Of a stretch of DNA of 64,000 nucleotides, positions 28,859 through 37,475 are shown in pieces; position 1 is the stretch's first letter, and each line of letters starts with the position of its first letter. The DNA is from Blautia argi (GTDB taxonomy: Bacteria; Bacillota; Clostridia; Lachnospirales; Lachnospiraceae). Where the stretch lies: assembly GCF_003287895.1 (NCBI RefSeq), contig NZ_CP030280.1, positions 2,548,501-2,612,500 of the forward strand. Direction: 5' to 3'. Position numbers and translations under genes: made by a program. The notes under the pieces are model-generated. The model saw only the letters and a list, made by a program, of their open reading frames with translations, made no database searches and had not been told where the DNA came from.

Positions 28859-29617
28859 CTAAAACACAGACTCCACCAGCATTTTTGTATATGCATTCTG
28901 AGGATTGAAGATTATCTCCTTTGGTGTTCCCTGCTCCACAATTTTCCCGTCCTTCATTACCAGGACACGGTCGCAGAACATCTGCACAAGCGCCAGATTA
29001 TGGCAGATAAAAAGATAAGACAGCTTCTTTTTCTCTTTAAACTCCTGCAAAAGTTCCAGAATCTGCTGCTGTACCGTTACGTCCAGCGCGCTGGTGGCTT
29101 CGTCACAGATGACAATTCGTGGCTCAATTGCCAATGCTCTTGCAAGGGCGGCTCTCTGGCACTGCCCTCCGCTGACCTCATGGGGATACCGATTGTAAAA
29201 TTCCTCTGAAAGTCCGCATTGCTTTAACAGCCCCAGAACCTGTTGTTTTCTTTCTGAACCGGACACGCCACGATTCTTCAGACTCTCTCCTATCCCCTTT
29301 CCCAGAGTCTGACGGGGGTCAAAAGAAGTGACCGGATTCTGAAAGACCATCTGTATATTCTGATATGCATTCCGCAATTTCTTGCCTTTTGCATGGGTAA
29401 TATCCTCCCCGCATAAAGAAAGGCTTCCCGCCGTCACATCAGCTAATCTGGTAATCAGTTTTGCCAGAGTACTCTTTCCGCTGCCGGATTCTCCTACAAT
29501 TCCAAGGGTTTCTCCCGGATAAAGTACAAAATCCACTTTATCAACTGCCTTAAAGTCCGGCTTTCCCGCTGTCTTAAAAACCTTTGTTACACCCTCTACT
29601 TTTAAAACAGGCTCCAT
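28859..29617 (-). CDS. ABC transporter ATP-binding protein, DppF/NikE type
   Basis: This 252-residue ATPase has Walker A GESGSGKST, signature VSGGQCQR, Walker B IVICDEATSALD and the H-loop ICHN. It starts 1 bp after the stop of the sister ATPase gene, so the two are coupled. It is the last gene of the 35551-28859 operon, followed by a terminator. It works with the NikD-type subunit to energise import of peptides, metals or metal chelates. Confidence 0.9.
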   Translation of the reverse strand: MEPVLKVEGVTKVFKTAGKPDFKAVDKVDFVLYPGETLGIVGESGSGKSTLAKLITRLADVTAGSLSLCGEDITHAKGKKLRNAYQNIQMVFQNPVTSFDPRQTLGKGIGESLKNRGVSGSERKQQVLGLLKQCGLSEEFYNRYPHEVSGGQCQRAALARALAIEPRIVICDEATSALDVTVQQQILELLQEFKEKKKLSYLFICHNLALVQMFCDRVLVMKDGKIVEQGTPKEIIFNPQNAYTKMLVESVF

Positions 29618-30400
29618 CTATATCCTCCGCAATCTCGGCACTGCCTTTAATAATTTCTGTGTATATTCACTTTTCGGCGTCTGAAGTACCTGCGCCGTTT
29701 TTCCATATTCCATAACCTGTCCGTCCTTAAGCACCAGCACGGTGTCTGCCATGGCGGATACAACGCCGATATCATGGCTGACCAGTATCATAGCTGTGCC
29801 GAATAGTTCTCTGAGGCGAAGCATTTCCTCCACAACCTGACGCTGCACCGCTACGTCCAGCGCACTGGTAGGTTCATCAGCCAAAAGAACAGAAGGCTGC
29901 ATCAGCATTGCCATGGCAATGCCGACTCTCTGATTCATACCTCCCGAAAGTTCAAAAGGATAGCTGCTCCAGATACGGTCCGTATTGTGAAAATGCAGTT
30001 TTTCAAAGAGTTCCAGCGCATCTTTTTGTACTTCTTCTTTCTTTGTTTTTTTATGCGCGGCAACACTTTCATAAATCTGGTCGCCAATGGTACGAATCGG
30101 GCAAAGAGAAGCCCCTGCATCTTGGAAAATCATGCCGATTTCTTTTCCTCTCAACCCTCTGAGTTCCTTTTCAGACAAATCGGGGATATCTTTTCCCTGA
30201 AACCAGATATCTCCCCTTGTCACCATTCCGCTATTTCCCAGAAGTCCCATACAGGCTTTTAAAATCGTGCTTTTGCCGCTTCCTGACTCCCCTACAATTC
30301 CCAGGATTTCTCCCGCATGCAGGGAAAAGCTCACATCGTGTACCACAGCCTGTCCTGCAAAACAAACCTCCACCGACTGATATGCCAGTATTTCTTCCAT
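29618..30400 (-). CDS. ABC transporter ATP-binding protein, DppD/NikD type
   Basis: This 260-residue ATPase has Walker A GESGSGKST, the DppD-type GKEIGMIFQDAGASLCPIRTIG stretch, signature LSGGMNQR, Walker B VLLADEPTSALD and the H-loop VSHD. It is shorter than DppD (about 330 residues) and lacks the long C-terminal extension, as is typical for NikD-like proteins. It sits between the binding protein and its partner ATPase. Confidence 0.9.
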   Translation of the reverse strand: MEEILAYQSVEVCFAGQAVVHDVSFSLHAGEILGIVGESGSGKSTILKACMGLLGNSGMVTRGDIWFQGKDIPDLSEKELRGLRGKEIGMIFQDAGASLCPIRTIGDQIYESVAAHKKTKKEEVQKDALELFEKLHFHNTDRIWSSYPFELSGGMNQRVGIAMAMLMQPSVLLADEPTSALDVAVQRQVVEEMLRLRELFGTAMILVSHDIGVVSAMADTVLVLKDGQVMEYGKTAQVLQTPKSEYTQKLLKAVPRLRRI

Positions 30401-30432
30401 AAATTTATCTTCCCTCCAACCGGAATCCTGCC

Positions 30433-32016
30433 TTATGACGCCGGCGCCAAATCCACGGTAATTTCATAAAAATCACACGGGTGTGCCGTTAAGCCGGTAA
30501 CGGTAGACTTACTAATCATGCTCATTTTCAAGTGAGAACAAAAAACAAATCCATAATCGTCCAGTATGGTCTGCTGCATCGCCACAGCCAGTTCACTGCG
30601 TCGTTCTGTATCAAAGGTCTTTGCCATCTCTGCTTCCAGTTCCTCCAGCTTGTCGCTGTGATAATGTCCGTTGTTTACCGCAGAACTGTCCAGACAATGG
30701 GTAGTAAAGAAATATTCCGGATCTCCGGTAGGCGCTGTTACCATAGCGCTGGCATATACGTCCCAGGCAGAAGAATCTGCCCGTATGCTGTTGTGGTCTG
30801 CAGTACTGTTAATTTCCACATTCATGCCGATTTCCTTTAAAGTTGCCTGTGCAGACTCTGCAAGCAGCGGCAATTCCTGACGGCTCGGATACGTCAGCCA
30901 GCGGATATTCAAATCCTGTCCTTCCTTCTCCCGGATTCCATCTCCGTCTGTATCTACCCAGCCTGCTTTTTCCAGAACCTCTTTTGCTCCCTCCGGGTCA
31001 TAAGCTTCTGTTTTCACCTGATTTCCGCCAAAGGCAAATTCTTCCGGAAAAGCGCCAACTGCCGGATAGCCGTTTCCCTGCAGAAGAGTATCTACAAAGC
31101 CCTCTTTGTCAATGCCCATGGCAATCGCCTGGCGCACTGCTTTATCCTGTATCACAGGGCTTTCAAAATTCATATGTGCAAAAAATGTACGACTGGTGGC
31201 ACAGCTTGAGAAAGTATAGTTTTCGTTTTCAAATAACGGATAGCTGGCATAAGGCATACCATATGCTGCGTCAATCTCTCCTGACTGAAGCGCCATGGTC
31301 AAAGTATCTCCATCTGAAATTGTGCGAACTGTAATCTCGTCATAGCCCGGGTCGCCATTCCAGTAATCCTCATTTTTCACTAATTGCAATTCCTCACCGG
31401 ACACCAGGGTTTCTGCCTTGTAAGGGCCTGTTCCCGCCACAATGCCGTCTTCACTTACCCCGGCTTCCATATCAATAATACAGCCATAAGGGTCGCTTAA
31501 ATAATTTAATAAAGTAGGCTTAGGTTCTTTTGTTTTAATGGTTACAGTCTGCCCTTCTGCCGTAATGGTGTCTATCATCAAATCGCCTTTTGCACGGTCA
31601 TGGACTTCTACTAAATGCTCCAGACATTCTTTCACAGCCTCGCCGTCCATTGCCCGGTCACTGGTAAACTTCACGTTATCCTGCAAGGTAATTTTCCAGG
31701 TCAGTTCGTCTACATTTTCATAACTCTTTGCCAACCATGGCTGGATTTCCATACTGTCTGAATACTTGAAAAGTGTTTCTCCCACTCCGTATCGGATACA
31801 TGCCCAGCCTGAATACATATTATGAGGGTTTATATCCGGTTCTTCATTTTCAGGATTAAAGGTAGTGTCACCAAATACAAACGTTTTTTTCCCTGTATCT
31901 GCTTCCTGCTTTGTATCCGCCTTTTTCTTCTCCTCTGCTCCGCAGCCGGTCAAAAGCCCCATTCCCAGGCAGATTGCCATAACCATTGCCGATATTTTTT
32001 TGAAATTTTTTCTCAT
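30433..32016 (-). CDS. ABC transporter substrate-binding lipoprotein, NikA/DppA type (SBP_bac_5)
   Basis: This 527-residue binding protein has a lipobox with lipidated Cys 25 (GLLTGC). The SBP family 5 body shows FNPENEEPDINPHNMYSGW, LTWKITLQDNVKFTSDRAMD and GTGPYKAETLVSGEELQLVK. It is placed after the permeases rather than first, unlike the other family 5 importer at 13032-14690. Ligand unknown; NikA-like proteins bind metal-chelator complexes, others bind peptides. Confidence 0.9.
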   Translation of the reverse strand: MRKNFKKISAMVMAICLGMGLLTGCGAEEKKKADTKQEADTGKKTFVFGDTTFNPENEEPDINPHNMYSGWACIRYGVGETLFKYSDSMEIQPWLAKSYENVDELTWKITLQDNVKFTSDRAMDGEAVKECLEHLVEVHDRAKGDLMIDTITAEGQTVTIKTKEPKPTLLNYLSDPYGCIIDMEAGVSEDGIVAGTGPYKAETLVSGEELQLVKNEDYWNGDPGYDEITVRTISDGDTLTMALQSGEIDAAYGMPYASYPLFENENYTFSSCATSRTFFAHMNFESPVIQDKAVRQAIAMGIDKEGFVDTLLQGNGYPAVGAFPEEFAFGGNQVKTEAYDPEGAKEVLEKAGWVDTDGDGIREKEGQDLNIRWLTYPSRQELPLLAESAQATLKEIGMNVEINSTADHNSIRADSSAWDVYASAMVTAPTGDPEYFFTTHCLDSSAVNNGHYHSDKLEELEAEMAKTFDTERRSELAVAMQQTILDDYGFVFCSHLKMSMISKSTVTGLTAHPCDFYEITVDLAPAS

Positions 32017-32043
32017 GTTTTCTCCTTTAAAATGATTTCTCTT

Positions 32044-32910
32044 TTATTTTCTGCGGCTGTTGCGAGGGTCTAAATAATCCCGCACCGTATCCCCCAGAAG
32101 GTTAAATATTACCACAACAATAAAAATCGCAATTCCCGGTCCGATAATGACCCACGGATAGGTTTGCAGCATGCTTCTCCCGCCGCTCATCATATTTCCC
32201 AGTTCTGCTGTGGGAGGCTGCGCTCCCAGTCCCAAAAAGGACAGACCTGCCAGTTCCATGAGCATTGTGCCGATATCCAGCATCGAAGTGACCAAAATCG
32301 GTCCCATGCAGTTTGGAAGGATATGCTTTACAAGAATTGCAAGCGAATGGTTTCCTGCAAGCTGCGCCGCCGCTATATAATTTGTATTCTTTTGCGCCAG
32401 AGTCTGACTTCTTGCAATCCTGGCATACTTGGGCCAGCTAATCACTGCCAGAGCAAAAACGGCATTGTCCAGACCGCCGCCTAGCAGGGCCGCGATTGCC
32501 AATGCAAACACCAGACCCGGAAATGCCAGACACACATCAGATATTCTCATAATGACCGCATCGGTCACGCCTCCGAAATATCCGCACAGAATCCCCACAA
32601 TGGTTCCCACAACCGTAATGATAACCACCAAAGACAAGGTTGCCAAAACGCTGGTCTGAAGTCCCACTAAAATGCGGGAAAACATATCCCGTCCAAACCG
32701 GTCCGTGCCTGCCAGGTGTTCCGTACTTGGCGGCTGAAGAGAAATTCCCATGTTCTGGGCATTGGGGTCATAAGGACAGAAATATTGTGCAAAAATCACC
32801 ACCAGCATCAACAATCCCGCCAGAATCAGAAAAAAAAGAAATCTGCCCTTCATATGGCTTTTCTTCACCTTCTGTTTCCGAACAGACGGGATAGCCTTTT
32901 CTTCCTTCAT
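32044..32910 (-). CDS. ABC transporter permease, NikC/DppC type
   Basis: This 288-residue permease has a membrane anchor at about residues 25-45, the OppC-type HLAGTDRFGRDMFSRILVG segment and an EAA-like loop (AAAQLAGNHSLAILVKHILPN). Its start overlaps the NikB-type stop as ATGA. It forms the channel heterodimer with the upstream permease. Confidence 0.9.
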   Translation of the reverse strand: MKEEKAIPSVRKQKVKKSHMKGRFLFFLILAGLLMLVVIFAQYFCPYDPNAQNMGISLQPPSTEHLAGTDRFGRDMFSRILVGLQTSVLATLSLVVIITVVGTIVGILCGYFGGVTDAVIMRISDVCLAFPGLVFALAIAALLGGGLDNAVFALAVISWPKYARIARSQTLAQKNTNYIAAAQLAGNHSLAILVKHILPNCMGPILVTSMLDIGTMLMELAGLSFLGLGAQPPTAELGNMMSGGRSMLQTYPWVIIGPGIAIFIVVVIFNLLGDTVRDYLDPRNSRRK

Positions 32911-33851
32911 GCTTCCTCACCCCCTAAGCGTATTCTTGGATCTAAGACCCGATAAGAAAGGTCTGTAATCAGGTTGACACAGACATAAATAATTGCCAGC
33001 CACATAACATACGCCTGAATCATGGGATAATCTCTCATATTAATGGCATCAACTGCCAGCTTTCCTACTCCATCCCACAAAAAAATAGATTCCACAATGG
33101 CGGTTCCGCCTAAAAGACTTCCGATGGAAAGCGTAAGCAGGGTAAGAATCGTTACCAGACACGCCCGAAGCACGCTTTTGCTCAAAGTAACAGAAAATCG
33201 TACCCCTCTTGCCTTTGCTCCTATGACATAATCTTTGCTCAATTCATCAAGCACCGTTGCCCGCACCTGCCTCAAATATTTTGCGGACATGGCAATCGCC
33301 AGCGTCAGGCTGGGAAGGGCTACGCTTTGGATACTCACCTCTGTGGAAATAACCGGGAATACATTGAGCCTGATTGCCAGAAAATACATTAAAAGCAACG
33401 CCACAAAAAAATTCGGCATACTGTTCCCCAGAAAGCTTCCTGCTCTTATGAGATAATCAGTAAAACGATTCTGTTTTACCGCTGCCAGCACTCCCAAAGG
33501 AATGGAAATCACAATAGTAAGCAAAATGGAAACCCCGGTAAGCAGTAACGTTGCCGGCAGTTTTGAAAGAAAGGTGGGAAAAACCTCTTTTCCCGATATA
33601 TAGCTGGTTCCCATATCTCCCTGTAAAAGATTTCCAAGCCATACAAAATACTGGGTAAGAAACGGCTTGTCCAGTCCCAGCTCTGCTCTTGCACGGTCTA
33701 TAGCTTCCTGGGAAAGCACCATACCCGTATTCTCCATTTTCTGCAGAACTGCATCACTTCCTGCCAGCCGCATCATACCAAAAGATAAAAAAGTAATGAC
33801 AAACAGAATCGGAATTAACTGTAAAAAACGTTTCGCTGCATATTTTCCCAT
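32907..33851 (-). CDS. ABC transporter permease, NikB/DppB type
   Basis: The frame begins at 33878, but ATG 33851 has GAGGAAG six nt upstream and lies 8 bp past the fusion gene stop, giving 314 residues. The family signature GDMGTSYISGKEV and the loop GAKARGVRFSVTLSKSVLR are present, with six membrane segments. It couples with the NikC-type permease downstream. Confidence 0.9.
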   Translation of the reverse strand: MGKYAAKRFLQLIPILFVITFLSFGMMRLAGSDAVLQKMENTGMVLSQEAIDRARAELGLDKPFLTQYFVWLGNLLQGDMGTSYISGKEVFPTFLSKLPATLLLTGVSILLTIVISIPLGVLAAVKQNRFTDYLIRAGSFLGNSMPNFFVALLLMYFLAIRLNVFPVISTEVSIQSVALPSLTLAIAMSAKYLRQVRATVLDELSKDYVIGAKARGVRFSVTLSKSVLRACLVTILTLLTLSIGSLLGGTAIVESIFLWDGVGKLAVDAINMRDYPMIQAYVMWLAIIYVCVNLITDLSYRVLDPRIRLGGEEA

Positions 33852-33859
33852 AGTCTTCC

Positions 33860-35551
33860 TCATTCTTTCCTCGCACACAGGGTGAACAGTGGATCTGGAT
33901 TATAAAACGCATCTTTTTCAATATAAATCCGCCCACTTACTCCAAAATTCAGGGAAAGATCTGCAACTCCCAGTTTTCCTAAAGTTTCCACGTCCCAGGC
34001 AGGACGGCTATAAGAACTGATAGGAAGCTGGCGTTTAATAGCCTCGCATTCCTGCAAAAGCGCATCTCCCAACTGATTATGCGCATGATTCTCCGGTAAG
34101 TGGGAGGTATCTGCACAGTCACTCGCCCCGTAATTGGCATCAAAATTCAGCAAAATACCGCCATGTTTCAATACTCGCAGCCATTCTCTGTATGCATGTC
34201 CTGCATCCGGCAGTGTCCAGGTTAAATTCCTGGAAATTACCATATCAAAGGTTTCGTCCGCAAACTCCGGATTTTCTGCGTCCATGACCTGAAATCTGCA
34301 GTCTGCCCCTTCTTCCTTTGCCAGCTCCTTTGACTTCTCTATCATATCAGGTGTTAAATCCACCCCAATCACTTCATGTCCCTGCTTTGCCAGCAAAATG
34401 GTAAAAAATCCAGTTCCACAGCCCACGTCTAAAATTTTCAGCTTCTTTCCCGGCAGGTATTTTTTGATTTCTGTAAGCCAGCGGTCTGCCATAGAGCTGT
34501 GCAGCTCTGCCCTTCTCTGTTCCTTAAAACTACTGCTTCTCTTTGTCCAGTATCCTGCTATCCTTTTCTTCCGATTGTCCGCTTCTCTGGAAATCCTTCC
34601 ATATGCAATAACAGAACCTCCTTCTGTAACCTGCAGGCTTCCTGTCTGAAACAGAATCACCCCTTCATACTCTGCCCGGCATATTTCCAGAATATTTCCA
34701 TTATAATCCTTTACCATACCCAGTATTTCGCCCTGCTGGATCATATCTCCGGGCATCTTGCTGGGATACCAGAGTCCTGCCTGATTTGCCGCCTGATAGC
34801 TGACGTCCTTTACTTCCAGAGGATAATAATTCCGGTAATCCTTCTGTCCCAGATAAACCCCCAGATGGCAGAGAATATTCCGCACATCTCTTCTGGTAGA
34901 ATGGCTTTCCTCCAAAGTCCAGCCTCCCATCTGTCCTCTTTCAATCAATACCGAAGGGATTCCAAGACTTGCTGCATAATTATAACAACCTCCTTTTGCC
35001 ACACAGGAACGAACCATATAAGGTACATCTGTCTGTTCTGCCATTTCCCTTGATTGTTCTACCACACTCTCCCTGGCAACACCTGCATAATATACATAAG
35101 GCGTCAACCGTTCATAGCTGTCCCCACTGTGCAGATCAATATAAAAATCTACGCCCGGAAACAGTTCTTTTTCTATGGCATAAGCCAGGCGCTCCATCTG
35201 GCTGCCATCTGGCTTTCCCGGAAAAACCCGATTCAGATTTACACCATCTTCAAAGCCCTCACTGCCGCTTCGCTGTTCAAATGCCTGGCGGTTTATCACC
35301 TTTACAATGACCACTGTACCTGCAATTTTTTCCACCTGGAGATGGTCAGCCGATTCTATAGCTGACTGAATCCCCACATATTCTGCTGCATGGATTCCTG
35401 CAGTCACCAGCACCGTCTTTCCGGCTTCTTTCCCGTTTAATACGGTAACTGGAAGCTCGAATTCCCCGTTTCCAATACAAATATACCCTATTTTTTTCTC
35501 TCCCGGCTCTGCCCGGAAATTTCCCAGGCAAAAGGTCTTGTTTTCTTTCAT
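33860..35551 (-). CDS. M14-type (AstE/aspartoacylase-like) hydrolase fused to a SAM-dependent methyltransferase
   Basis: ATG 35551 with AGAGGA upstream gives 563 residues; a TTG at 35575 is a poorer start. Residues 1 to about 315 form a zinc carboxypeptidase-like domain of the succinylglutamate desuccinylase/aspartoacylase group. It has H54 and E57 in GIHAAEYVG, H141 in YIDLHSGD, NLNRVFPG and the probable catalytic E204 in VLIERGQ. Residues from about 330 on form a class I methyltransferase with ILDVGCGTGFF (motif I near 375-380) and VIGVDLTPDMI. It is the first gene of a NikABCDE-type importer operon. It could deacylate and methylate the imported compound or its chelator, which is inference. 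Both catalytic cores look intact, and no signal peptide is present. Confidence 0.82.
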   Translation of the reverse strand: MKENKTFCLGNFRAEPGEKKIGYICIGNGEFELPVTVLNGKEAGKTVLVTAGIHAAEYVGIQSAIESADHLQVEKIAGTVVIVKVINRQAFEQRSGSEGFEDGVNLNRVFPGKPDGSQMERLAYAIEKELFPGVDFYIDLHSGDSYERLTPYVYYAGVARESVVEQSREMAEQTDVPYMVRSCVAKGGCYNYAASLGIPSVLIERGQMGGWTLEESHSTRRDVRNILCHLGVYLGQKDYRNYYPLEVKDVSYQAANQAGLWYPSKMPGDMIQQGEILGMVKDYNGNILEICRAEYEGVILFQTGSLQVTEGGSVIAYGRISREADNRKKRIAGYWTKRSSSFKEQRRAELHSSMADRWLTEIKKYLPGKKLKILDVGCGTGFFTILLAKQGHEVIGVDLTPDMIEKSKELAKEEGADCRFQVMDAENPEFADETFDMVISRNLTWTLPDAGHAYREWLRVLKHGGILLNFDANYGASDCADTSHLPENHAHNQLGDALLQECEAIKRQLPISSYSRPAWDVETLGKLGVADLSLNFGVSGRIYIEKDAFYNPDPLFTLCARKE

Positions 35552-35669
35552 TTCTCTATATCCTCTATCTGTCAATTTTCTCTTTTCTTCGTATTCTTTC
35601 TGCGGAGTCAGTTTATCAAATTCTCCTCTGTATCACAAGCCCCCCAGGGGGATTTCACCAGGCAAAAAG

Positions 35670-35709
35670 CCGGGATTCCTGTATTTTTCACAAAAATCCG
35701 GTTTTTTTT
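35670..35709. terminator. Terminator-like hairpin in the divergent region before the fusion gene
   Basis: CCGGGATT (35670-35677) pairs with AAATCCGG (35694-35701) and is followed by eight T on the plus strand. On the minus strand the same hairpin is followed by CTTTTTG. It lies upstream of both divergent genes. It could be an attenuator in the leader of the minus-strand importer operon, or it could insulate the two promoters. A short CCCCCC-A-GGGGG inverted repeat lies next to it at 35640-35651. Confidence 0.5.
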
Positions 35710-35730
35710 CATAAAACCTACAGTTTTCCC

Positions 35731-35759
35731 TTGCATACAAAGGGATTTCAACGTATTAT
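35731..35759 (+). promoter_or_regulatory. Sigma-A type promoter of the CofE-like gene
   Basis: TTGCAT (35731-35736) and TATTAT (35754-35759) are separated by exactly 17 bp, placing a start site near 35766. The untranslated leader begins with the inverted repeat GGCAG-GAAATT-CTGCC at 35767-35782, before the GGAGG at 35803-35807. Confidence 0.65.
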
Positions 35760-35815
35760 AAAATAGGCAGGAAATTCTGCCCGGAATTTGTAAGAATCCA
35801 ATGGAGGTACATACT

Positions 35816-37024
35816 ATGGAAAATATAGACCGCATGGTGGGAACTGTATCACGAGGAGTCAGAGCGCCGATTATCCGTAAGGGCGACAACCTTTCTGAAA
35901 TCGTTGTGGACTGTGTATTAAAAACCGCCGAAAGCGAAAACTTTGAAATCCGCGATAAAGACGTGATTGCTGTAACAGAGGCTGTTGTTGCACGAGCTCA
36001 GGGCAATTATGCCGGTGTACAGGATATTGCAGCCGATGTAAAGGAAAAATTTGGTGATGATACGGTAGGCGTTATCTTCCCGATTTTAAGCCGTAACCGT
36101 TTTTCTATCTGCTTAAAGGGAATTGCTATGGGCTGCAAAAAAATCGTGTTGATGCTCAGCTATCCTTCTGATGAAGTGGGCAACCACCTGGTAGACTTAG
36201 ACCTTTTAGATGAGAAAAATGTAAATCCATGGTCTGACATTCTCACAGAAGAAAAATACAGAGAATTATTCGGCTATGAAAAGCATGTATTTACAGGTGT
36301 AGACTATGTAGAATACTATAAACAGTTAATCCAGGAAGCTGGCGCAGAGGTGGAAATCATTTTTGCCAACAATCCAAAAGCAATTCTTTCCTATACAAAG
36401 AGTGTGCTAACCTGCGATATTCATACACGTCAGAGAACAAAACGTATCTTAAAGGCCAATGGCGCTGAAAAGGTTTACTCTTTAGATGACATTATGACAA
36501 AAAGCATCAATGGCAGTGGATACAATGACGCCTACGGACTTCTGGGTTCCAACAAGGCAACCGAAGACACGGTAAAACTCTTCCCTATTAAATGTGAAGA
36601 AGTGGTATCTGCAATCCACAATTCCATATTGGAAAAAACAGGAAAAAATGTGGAAGTTATGGTATACGGCGACGGTGCATTTAAGGATCCTGTGGGAAAA
36701 ATCTGGGAACTGGCTGACCCGGTTGTTTCTCCTGCTTATACAAAGGGACTGGAAGGAACGCCAAATGAAGTGAAGCTGAAATACCTGGCTGACAATGATT
36801 TTGCAGACCTGTCCGGCGCAGAATTAAAAGATGCAATCAAAAACTATATCACAGAAAAGGACGAAAAGGCTGCCAGCTTAAAGGGTACCATGGTAACACA
36901 GGGAACAACTCCAAGACGCTTAACAGACCTGCTCGGCTCTTTAGCTGACTTAACCTCCGGCTCTGGAGATAAAGGTACTCCGATTATTTACATTCAAGGA
37001 TACTTTGACAATTATGCAAAATAA
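35816..37024 (+). CDS. CofE-like protein (coenzyme F420-0:L-glutamate ligase family homologue)
   Basis: ATG 35816 is chosen over 35801 because GGAGG lies eight nt upstream, giving 402 residues. The N-terminal half resembles CofE: PIIRKGDNLSEIV, then IRDKDVIAVTEAVVARAQGN. It is longer than archaeal CofE (about 250 residues), with an extra C-terminal part (VMVYGDGAFKDPVGKIWELAD). No other F420 gene is visible, and Firmicutes of this kind are not known to make F420, so the true substrate is probably another acid or amine ligation. It is monocistronic and lies at the edge of the prophage. Confidence 0.7.
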   Translation: MENIDRMVGTVSRGVRAPIIRKGDNLSEIVVDCVLKTAESENFEIRDKDVIAVTEAVVARAQGNYAGVQDIAADVKEKFGDDTVGVIFPILSRNRFSICLKGIAMGCKKIVLMLSYPSDEVGNHLVDLDLLDEKNVNPWSDILTEEKYRELFGYEKHVFTGVDYVEYYKQLIQEAGAEVEIIFANNPKAILSYTKSVLTCDIHTRQRTKRILKANGAEKVYSLDDIMTKSINGSGYNDAYGLLGSNKATEDTVKLFPIKCEEVVSAIHNSILEKTGKNVEVMVYGDGAFKDPVGKIWELADPVVSPAYTKGLEGTPNEVKLKYLADNDFADLSGAELKDAIKNYITEKDEKAASLKGTMVTQGTTPRRLTDLLGSLADLTSGSGDKGTPIIYIQGYFDNYAK

Positions 37025-37105
37025 AGGCACGAGGTGACAGAAACTGTCATGTGCCTATCGAGGCTGTCACATTGGATACAGATTGAGCGTATTTCATGTG
37101 ACAGC
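37025..37105 (+). terminator. Two consecutive hairpins after the CofE-like gene
   Basis: The first hairpin, right after the stop codon, pairs AGGCAC/GTGCCT (37025-37030, 37051-37056) and TGACAG/CTGTCA (37035-37040, 37044-37049). The second is a perfect 10-bp stem, GCTGTCACAT (37063-37072) with ATGTGACAGC (37096-37105), followed by TTCTTC. The TGACAG element occurs in all four arms. A role in termination or mRNA 3' protection is likely; no clean T-run is present. Confidence 0.5.
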
Positions 37106-37162
37106 TTCTTCAAAAATGCTGCAATGGCATTCCTATTTTCACTTCTTTGCAATTCACTATTT

Positions 37163-37192
37163 TTCACATGATTATATTTATGACAGTATAAT
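37163..37192 (+). promoter_or_regulatory. Candidate plus-strand promoter in the host-prophage junction
   Basis: TTCACA (37163-37168) and a perfect TATAAT (37187-37192) are 18 bp apart. The only plus-strand frame downstream is a 40-codon ORF at 37220-37342 without a ribosome binding site. If active, the transcript would run toward the hairpin at 37448-37470, against the antirepressor gene. Apart from this promoter, the hairpins and the tandem repeat, nothing recognisable was seen in the 37025-37475 gap. Confidence 0.35.
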
Positions 37193-37355
37193 ATACTTAC
37201 CCGGACAGCGGTAATTATTATGAGTACATACGAGGACTATATTGCTGCTATTTTATTCGATTTTCCCTCTTTACAAATAGTTTCCAAAACCATTGTATTT
37301 TCAAGAAAGCCTTTATTTACAAGGGTTTTAAGCATTGCATAATGTTAAAAATGCG

Positions 37356-37377
37356 AAAAAGGGGACAAAAAGGGGAC
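37356..37377. repeat. Tandem 11-bp direct repeat AAAAAGGGGAC
   Basis: Two perfect head-to-tail copies of AAAAAGGGGAC occupy 37356-37366 and 37367-37377, in the AT-rich gap between the last host gene and the first prophage gene. Short direct repeats of this kind are typical arm-type binding sites for tyrosine integrases near an attachment site. That role is inferred only from position. Confidence 0.45.
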
Positions 37378-37447
37378 AAACATAAATATTATAAGACATT
37401 ACACTACATAACTACAGCAGAAATTTTTCCAAAGATGATACAATATT

Positions 37448-37470
37448 TTCCCCGGCTGGCAACCGGGGAA
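37448..37470. terminator. Hairpin after the antirepressor gene
   Basis: TTCCCCGG (37448-37455) pairs perfectly with CCGGGGAA (37463-37470) around CTGGCAA, 5 bp beyond the antirepressor stop. On the plus strand it is followed by GTATTTT; on the minus strand the T-run is poor. It probably marks the end of the prophage late transcript. Confidence 0.55.
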
Positions 37471-37475
37471 GTATT

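Noticed and set aside
37220..37342. A 40-codon plus-strand ORF downstream of the promoter at 37163-37192.
   Set aside because: No ribosome binding site and no recognisable sequence; kept only as a note under the promoter.
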